DNA of 64,000 nucleotides from Mycolicibacterium wolinskyi (GTDB lineage: Bacteria > Actinomycetota > Actinomycetes > Mycobacteriales > Mycobacteriaceae): assembly GCF_002101965.1 (NCBI RefSeq), contig NZ_LQQA01000029.1, positions 1 to 64,000 on the forward strand, given 5' to 3'. Made by a program: the position numbers and the translations under genes. The notes beneath the pieces were generated by a model. The model saw only the letters and a list, made by a program, of their open reading frames with translations. It did no database searches and was not told where the DNA came from. Shown here piece by piece: positions 59,511-64,000 of the stretch. Numbering within the stretch: position 1 is the stretch's first letter; every line of letters begins with the position of its first letter.

Positions 59511-61139
59511 GTGTCGTTGACCGACATGACGGAAGCCAGTGTGAAGCCGGCCTTTGCCTGGTCGCCGGCCGACTGGCCGTCAGAGCGGCCGTTCGTCAGT
59601 GGCGGTCCAGAAACCTGGTTGTACACCGACAAATTGAGCTATTACCCGACCGAAACCGTGGCATTTCACATCAACAGTTCGGCGCTGGCCTTCGAGCTTG
59701 AGATCGTCCGTGACGGTGCTATCCCTCGGACCGTCTACCGGGCGGCCGATCTGACCGCGAACAGCCAGAACACACCCGAGGACGCTTATGCTGTCGGCTG
59801 CGACTGGCCGGTCCGCCATACCTGGGTGATACCGGAGGACACCGCTTCGGGCTGTTATCTCGTCATCGTCCGCAATCGTCGTCCCGACGGCACCGTGTGG
59901 GAGCGCGAGCACTTCTTCGTCGTCAAATCCCCAGTATCGCAGCGCAAACGGATCGCATTGGTGCTCACCACCAGTACGGTGCTCGCCTACAACGACTGGG
60001 GGGGAGCCAATCATTATCGGGGCCTCGGCAATGATCCGCGCAACGACGCAGGCAGTCCGGTGTCGTCGGTACGCCGTCCGATTGCGCGTGGCATGCTGCG
60101 CAAGCCTGCCGGCGCCCCGCGGGAGTACCACCCGTACGATCCGCCGATCGGCTGGATCCCACGCTACGACAGTTACGAATGGGCCCGTTTCAACGGCTAC
60201 AGCCGACATCACGCTGACGCCGGATGGGCAACGTACGAAAGGCCATTCGTGGTCTGGGCCGAGCAGAACGGATATGACGTCGACTATCTGACCCAGTTCG
60301 ATCTCCACGAGGAGCGGGACAGCTTGCGAGGCTACTCGTGCGTGGTGACCGTGGGTCACGACGAGTACTGGAGTTGGCGCATGCGCGATGCTGTCGACGA
60401 CTTTGTCGACAGCGGAGGCGGTTTCGCCCGGTTGGGTGGCAATTATCAATGGCAGGTACGGCTCAGTGACGATATGGCCACCCAGTACTGCTATCGGCTG
60501 CCGGCTCTCGACCCGGAGGCCGTCGAAACACCCCACCTGGCGACCACGGTGTGGGAAGCGAAGTCGGTCGGCAGGCCCGGCGCGACGACGATCGGACTGA
60601 ACGGCCTTGGCGGTATCTACAATCGCTACGGTGTCGCCACGCCGCGGTCGTCGGGCGGTTACACCGTGTATCGCCCGGAACACTGGAGCTTTGCCGGCAC
60701 CGATCTCTATTACGGTGACCTGCTCGGCGGTTCACCCGCATTTCTCGCGGCCTTCGAAGTGGATTCGGTGGAGTACACATTTCGCCGCGGGTTGCCCTAC
60801 CCGACCTTCGAAGACGGTGCGCCCAGCACGCTCGAAATTCTTGCGATGTGCCCGGCGGTACGAGGTGAGGAAGACCGCTTCGGTGGCCGTTACCCGCTGG
60901 GCGGGCCGGAGGCCGAGGTATACAACTACAACGCTGAACTCGGAGACGACCTGCCCGACTACGTCCACGAAGGCGAAATGCGCGGTGCGGGAATGATTGC
61001 CGCATTCACTCGCGGTGACGGGGAAGTGTTCAACGGCGGTAGCACCGAGTGGCCGCATGCTCTCAGCGTCGGCGATCCGCAGGTCGACCGGATCGTTCGC
61101 AATGTCCTGGATCGCTTCGCCGCAAAGGAACGCCGATGA
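59511..61139 (+). CDS. N,N-dimethylformamidase large-subunit-like protein
   Basis: The 542-residue protein matches the C-terminal domain of N,N-dimethylformamidase large subunits (DmfA2): LTTSTVLAYNDWGGANHY, VVTVGHDEYWSWRMRDAV, FARLGGNYQWQVRL and a late NGGSTEWPHAL. Full DMFase large subunits are about 760 residues; this lacks the N-terminal lectin-like part, and no small subunit is encoded nearby. GTG 59511 is preferred over ATG 59499 because a GGGAG lies five bases before it. It may cleave an amide related to the substrate of the upstream hydrolase. Coupled to the cupin gene by ATGA. Confidence 0.85.
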   Translation: MSLTDMTEASVKPAFAWSPADWPSERPFVSGGPETWLYTDKLSYYPTETVAFHINSSALAFELEIVRDGAIPRTVYRAADLTANSQNTPEDAYAVGCDWPVRHTWVIPEDTASGCYLVIVRNRRPDGTVWEREHFFVVKSPVSQRKRIALVLTTSTVLAYNDWGGANHYRGLGNDPRNDAGSPVSSVRRPIARGMLRKPAGAPREYHPYDPPIGWIPRYDSYEWARFNGYSRHHADAGWATYERPFVVWAEQNGYDVDYLTQFDLHEERDSLRGYSCVVTVGHDEYWSWRMRDAVDDFVDSGGGFARLGGNYQWQVRLSDDMATQYCYRLPALDPEAVETPHLATTVWEAKSVGRPGATTIGLNGLGGIYNRYGVATPRSSGGYTVYRPEHWSFAGTDLYYGDLLGGSPAFLAAFEVDSVEYTFRRGLPYPTFEDGAPSTLEILAMCPAVRGEEDRFGGRYPLGGPEAEVYNYNAELGDDLPDYVHEGEMRGAGMIAAFTRGDGEVFNGGSTEWPHALSVGDPQVDRIVRNVLDRFAAKERR

Positions 61140-61507
61140 ATATCGACGCCGTCACCACCGTCGACACCGTCCATACGTTTCGCGTCGTTCCCGATCCGGA
61201 CAGTTATACGAGCGTCAGCTCCGAGTGGGCCGAAGAAGAGTTCAGAGCCTTCGAGCTGGACAACGGATCGCTCGGCGGTCTGTGGCGCGGAAAGCCGGGA
61301 AGTGTGTACTTCGAACGCTGGCCTTACACCGAGATGTGCGTCATCATCAACGGGCACATCGCGATTGAAGACAGTGACGGCGGCCGCCGCGACTTCCGCA
61401 CCGGCGACGCATTCGTAATTCCCGAGGGCTTCCGCGGAACATGGGTGACCGTCACACCCACGGAGAAGTACTTCGTCGGTGTGGCCACCGGATCATCGCT
61501 TACGTGA
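61136..61507 (+). CDS. Small cupin-domain protein
   Basis: The 123-residue protein is a single cupin barrel of the ureidoglycine-aminohydrolase/DUF861 type: GSVYFERWPYTEMCVIINGHIAIED, then FRTGDAFVIPEGFRGTW. The metal-binding His residues of typical cupins are mostly replaced by Glu/Tyr/Trp, so it may be a binding or non-metal protein. ATG 61136 overlaps the upstream stop, which makes it the last gene of the permease-hydrolase operon. Its 3' end overlaps the convergent TetR gene by 15 bases. Confidence 0.87.
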   Translation: MNIDAVTTVDTVHTFRVVPDPDSYTSVSSEWAEEEFRAFELDNGSLGGLWRGKPGSVYFERWPYTEMCVIINGHIAIEDSDGGRRDFRTGDAFVIPEGFRGTWVTVTPTEKYFVGVATGSSLT

Positions 61508-62206
61508 GGGCTTCCGCGAATCTTCACCGTGCCAACGTTCGCGCTGTTGCTCCAGCCCGTCGAGGATGAGGTCGAGCCCGACCTCGAATTCCTCGGCGTA
61601 TGCGTAGTCCGGGTTCAGTCCGCGCTCGAGGATCATCTCGGCGAGGTGCGGATACTCGTCGCTGGGCATCTGCTCCAGGATGGATCCGGCAACCTCCTCG
61701 AGCTCGGCGGATGATCGGAATGGCAGGCTGAGCTCCTGGAGCGTGAAGCCGTAGATGTAGCTGTCGAGCACCGAGAATGCGTGTGCCGCACCGGCAATCG
61801 AGAATCCGCCCGACCGCAGGCAACCGATGGCCGCGTTGTGCTGGCGCAGCGTCGCGGGGCCCGGGTTCGCTCGTGAGTCCATCAGGCGGATTGCCCACGG
61901 GTGACGGATCATCGCGTCGCGCATCGATACCGCCCTCCCTCGCATCGCGGTCCGCCAGTCCACATCGGCGGACGGAAGCTCGATCTCGGCGAAGACGAAA
62001 TCGACCATGCCGTCGAGGATCAGGTCCTTGTTGCGGAAGTGGTGGTAGAGCGACATCGACTCGACGCCGAGCCGCTCGGCCAGCCTGCGCATGCTGGGTA
62101 CGCCGGTGCCGGATTCATCGGCGAGTGCGACTGCCGTACGAAGCACCAGCTCCTTGCTGAGCGGCTGGCGGCGAGGCGCGGACGTGCCGGTTTCGTCGGT
62201 GGACAC
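61493..62206 (-). CDS. TetR-family repressor with tetracycline-repressor-like C-terminus
   Basis: The 237-residue protein has a helix-turn-helix at about 40-60 (SMRRLAERLGVESMSLYHHF) and a C-terminal domain of the TetR_C_1 type (DSYIYGFTLQELSLPF; FEVGLDLILDGLE). It starts at GTG 62206-62204 and diverges from the NAD(P)-binding gene. Two 15-bp palindromes lie between the starts (62214-62248), so it most likely represses itself and that gene pair. Confidence 0.9.
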   Translation of the reverse strand: MSTDETGTSAPRRQPLSKELVLRTAVALADESGTGVPSMRRLAERLGVESMSLYHHFRNKDLILDGMVDFVFAEIELPSADVDWRTAMRGRAVSMRDAMIRHPWAIRLMDSRANPGPATLRQHNAAIGCLRSGGFSIAGAAHAFSVLDSYIYGFTLQELSLPFRSSAELEEVAGSILEQMPSDEYPHLAEMILERGLNPDYAYAEEFEVGLDLILDGLEQQRERWHGEDSRKPSRKR

Positions 62207-62213
62207 TTGACAA

Positions 62214-62248
62214 CCTTACGCAGCAAGGCTGTACCTTACGCCATAAGG
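62214..62248. promoter_or_regulatory. Two tandem TetR-type operators
   Basis: CCTTA-CGCCA-TAAGG at 62234-62248 is a perfect 5-bp inverted repeat; CCTTA-CGCAG-CAAGG at 62214-62228 differs at one arm base. The copies are 20 bases apart, and the first is eight bases from the TetR start codon. The layout parallels the other pair in this window (6877-6909) but with a different sequence. Confidence 0.68.
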
Positions 62249-62283
62249 CTGGTGCGGCGGCAAGTGGAAGAAGGGTCGGGAGT

Positions 62284-62988
62284 ATGAGTGGGACGGCGAA
62301 GCGGATCTGCGTCGTGGGCGCATCCGGGAAGCTCGGACGCTATATGGTGCAGCACGCACTGGACCGTGGATACGAAGTCGTGGGTGTCTGCCGCGAGCGC
62401 AGCGTGCCCAAGCTAGCCGATTTCGCGGACCGGATCACGGTGATCGCCGGCGCGACCGACGACCCCGCGGTCATCGCACGGGCGGTGAATGGATGCGACG
62501 CCGTGCTCACGGTCCTGGTGCCGTGGGGCGTGCGCGGCTACGCCTCGGGCACCGCGCAGGCGGTGCTCGACCACGCGCGTCCCGAGGCCCGGCTGGTGTT
62601 CTCCTGCGGGTGGCACATCACGCGCGACGGGAAAGACGTCTACACCAGGAAGTTCAAGCTGTACGCGGCGGTGTTCGGCCGGCTGGCCAAGCTGGCCCGG
62701 GTGGTGGACGTCGACGACCAGGTCGAGGCGTGCCGGAGGATCTTCGCGAGTGACACCCGCTGGACGGTCGTACGCGGCAGCGACTTGGAGGAGGGCGAGA
62801 GTCAGGGCATGCCGGTGTGGAGCCGGCACGTTGGCGATCCAATTCTGGCGAGCAATCTCACTCGTCGCGTGGACTACGCATCCTTCATGGTCGAGGCGGT
62901 GGACAACGAGGCGCTCGTCCACGAGGCCCCGGCCATCGTCGGACGGCTGACCCCCTCTGCCCTGGCTCACGCCGGTGACCCGGCATGA
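62284..62988 (+). CDS. NAD(P)-binding NmrA/SDR-like protein
   Basis: The 234-residue Rossmann-fold protein has the dinucleotide loop VVGASGKLGRYMV at about residues 10-22 and an atypical-SDR pattern (AARAVNGCDAVLTVLVP-like; TRWTVVRGSDLEEGE). There is no YxxxK catalytic pair, so it may be an NmrA-like redox sensor or an isomerase/epimerase-like enzyme. ATG 62284 follows GGGAG. It is coupled to the DUF4386 gene by ATGA and controlled by the TetR operators upstream. Confidence 0.85.
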   Translation: MSGTAKRICVVGASGKLGRYMVQHALDRGYEVVGVCRERSVPKLADFADRITVIAGATDDPAVIARAVNGCDAVLTVLVPWGVRGYASGTAQAVLDHARPEARLVFSCGWHITRDGKDVYTRKFKLYAAVFGRLAKLARVVDVDDQVEACRRIFASDTRWTVVRGSDLEEGESQGMPVWSRHVGDPILASNLTRRVDYASFMVEAVDNEALVHEAPAIVGRLTPSALAHAGDPA

Positions 62989-63689
62989 GCGTCGGATACG
63001 TGCTCGCACCGCCGACAACGCCCAAGGCGCTCGCGAGAATCGCCGGGTGTCTCTATCTGACTGTCGCGATGCTCACGATCTTCGCGGGAGTGGTGAACAC
63101 CAGCACCGTCGTGTCCGGAGATGCGGCGGCCACGACCGCGAACCTCGGCGGGTCCGCCACATTGTTCCGAATCGGCTTCGTCAGTGAACTCTTGGGCGCC
63201 ACAGCGTTTCTCGCGACGGGTATGACTCTGTACGTCCTGCTGCGGCACGTCAGCCGGCTCGCCGCTGCCGCGATGGTGACGATCGTGGCGGTCAGCGTCG
63301 CGATCCAAAGCCTGAGCCTTCTCAACCAGAAGGCCGCACTGATGATCGTCACCGGCCACTATGCTTTCAGCCCAAGGGTTTCCGATCAGCTCACCCTGTT
63401 GTTCGCCGACCTGCAGCGTGAGGGGTACTTGATCGCCCAGACGTACTTCGGCCTGTGGCTGCTGCCGCTGGGTTATCTCGTGATGAAGTCGGGCTACTTT
63501 CCCAAAGGGTTGGGTGTCCTGCTCATGGTCGGCTGCTTCGGCCACCTCACGGACGTGGTCACGCGCTCGCTCGCCCCGAGCCTCGGCGAAACCACTTCAC
63601 TTCTCGCCCTCGGCATTGCGGCAGTCGCTGAACTTTCGTTCATCGGGTGGCTTCTGGTGAAGGGGGTCCGGGAGCCGCGGCCTGAATAA
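62985..63689 (+). CDS. DUF4386 membrane protein
   Basis: The 234-residue protein has six hydrophobic segments and the DUF4386 pattern ARIAGCLYLTVAMLTIFAG, FRIGFVSELLGATAFLATG and YLVMKSGYFPKGLGVLLMVGCFGHL. Function of the family is unknown. It overlaps the NAD(P)-binding gene by four bases and is followed by a strong terminator. Confidence 0.88.
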   Translation: MSVGYVLAPPTTPKALARIAGCLYLTVAMLTIFAGVVNTSTVVSGDAAATTANLGGSATLFRIGFVSELLGATAFLATGMTLYVLLRHVSRLAAAAMVTIVAVSVAIQSLSLLNQKAALMIVTGHYAFSPRVSDQLTLLFADLQREGYLIAQTYFGLWLLPLGYLVMKSGYFPKGLGVLLMVGCFGHLTDVVTRSLAPSLGETTSLLALGIAAVAELSFIGWLLVKGVREPRPE

Positions 63690-63698
63690 GTGCTGAGT

Positions 63699-63744
63699 CT
63701 GCGTACAGATCGCGGTTTCGCGCAAGAACGCGATCTGTACGCAG
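63699..63744. terminator. Long bidirectional terminator hairpin
   Basis: CTGCGTACAGATCGCG (63699-63714) pairs perfectly with CGCGATCTGTACGCAG (63729-63744), a 16-bp stem with a 14-base loop. It lies between two convergent genes, 9 bases past each stop, and can serve both. Confidence 0.75.
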
Positions 63745-63753
63745 TCTCGACGC

Positions 63754-64000
63754 TCAGAGCCCGCGCACCGTCGCGGACAGGTGCGGGTAGCCCTTCGACA
63801 GGTGCCGCAGGGTGAGGTCCCAACCTTCGCCGTCACGCTCGACGTAGAGCCCGGCCCGTGCGGGCAGCACGACCGGCTTCGCGAACCGCACCGAGTACTT
63901 CACCGCATCAGGCATCTGGCCCTCGATGTTCGCGAGCACCGCTGCCGCACTGAACATTCCGTGTGCGATCACGGTCGGGAAGCCGAACAGTTTGGCGGCC
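63754..64000 (-). CDS. htdX: MaoC-like hydratase, C-terminal part (HtdX/Rv0241c orthologue)
   Basis: The last about 81 residues of a gene that runs off the window are present. AAKLFGFPTVIAHGMFSAAAV is the second hot-dog segment of MaoC-type (R)-specific hydratases/3-hydroxyacyl dehydratases. FAKPVVLPARAGLYV and the C-terminus SKGYPHLSATVRGL are those of M. tuberculosis HtdX as I recall it. HtdX dehydrates 3-hydroxyacyl thioesters in fatty-acid metabolism. The catalytic first half and the start lie beyond position 64000. Confidence 0.85.
   Translation of the reverse strand, partial: AAKLFGFPTVIAHGMFSAAAVLANIEGQMPDAVKYSVRFAKPVVLPARAGLYVERDGEGWDLTLRHLSKGYPHLSATVRGL

Noticed and set aside
1..64000. 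CRISPR arrays, rRNA or tRNA genes, prophage
   Set aside because: I found no regularly spaced direct repeats with unique spacers, no tRNA cloverleaf, no rRNA sequence and no phage structural genes. The four repeats at 19510-19964 are palindromic, irregularly spaced and in mixed orientation.

Overview
The window is high-GC, dense, operon-rich actinobacterial chromosome and most likely comes from a rapidly growing Mycobacterium (Mycolicibacterium) related to M. smegmatis. The gene order in the middle is that of the M. tuberculosis stretch Rv0223c-Rv0238, with interruptions: aldehyde dehydrogenase, methyltransferase, glycosyltransferase, two membrane proteins, a membrane acyltransferase, php, the R2-like oxidase, aftD, a DUF2613 protein, lpqI and a TetR regulator. 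The last gene matches htdX (Rv0241c). Orthology statements rest on recalled sequences and gene order, not on a search.

Layout. 1-120: end of an insertion sequence. 203-6849: catabolic block with a Rieske oxygenase, a small partner, an amidohydrolase and MarR on the minus strand, facing an aldehyde dehydrogenase and a second amidohydrolase, then a TetR repressor. 6877-8947: twin TetR operators, an AveC-like membrane protein and an overlapping NorQ/CbbQ-type AAA+ ATPase. 8950-12601: minus-strand lipid operon (acyltransferase, FadD, LipC-like esterase) behind a perfect KstR-type box. 12662-15744: VapBC, arylamine N-acetyltransferase, AraC-DinB regulator and RibD-like reductase. 16000-24202: envelope cluster, including likely LmcA (lipomannan maturation) and TmaT (trehalose mycolate acetylation) orthologues. 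24223-28793: php, AhpD-like protein, small acetyltransferase, MFS exporter and the R2-like oxidase. 29109-34793: aftD, DUF2613 and lpqI.

34797-43330 holds an amine-utilisation locus: glutamine-synthetase-like ligase, permease, class III aminotransferase, amidohydrolase and Orn/Lys/Arg decarboxylase on one strand. A class II glutamine amidotransferase and an RpiR regulator diverge from it. Together they resemble a gamma-glutamyl-amine pathway.

43347-63753, between the Rv0238-like TetR and htdX, is accessory. It starts with an O-methyltransferase beside a Fur/Zur-type palindrome. A cobalamin riboswitch follows, leading a corrinoid-type ABC importer with a methyltransferase inserted in its operon. 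Next comes an intact type I Wadjet set, jetA-jetB-jetC, with no jetD after it. Where jetD is expected there is instead a self-contained cluster: XRE-cupin regulator, permease, CehA/McbA-type hydrolase, dimethylformamidase-like protein and cupin. A small TetR-controlled pair follows. Two gene-poor stretches stand out: 19490-19974 carries four related palindromic repeats, and 28794-29108 carries three hairpins.
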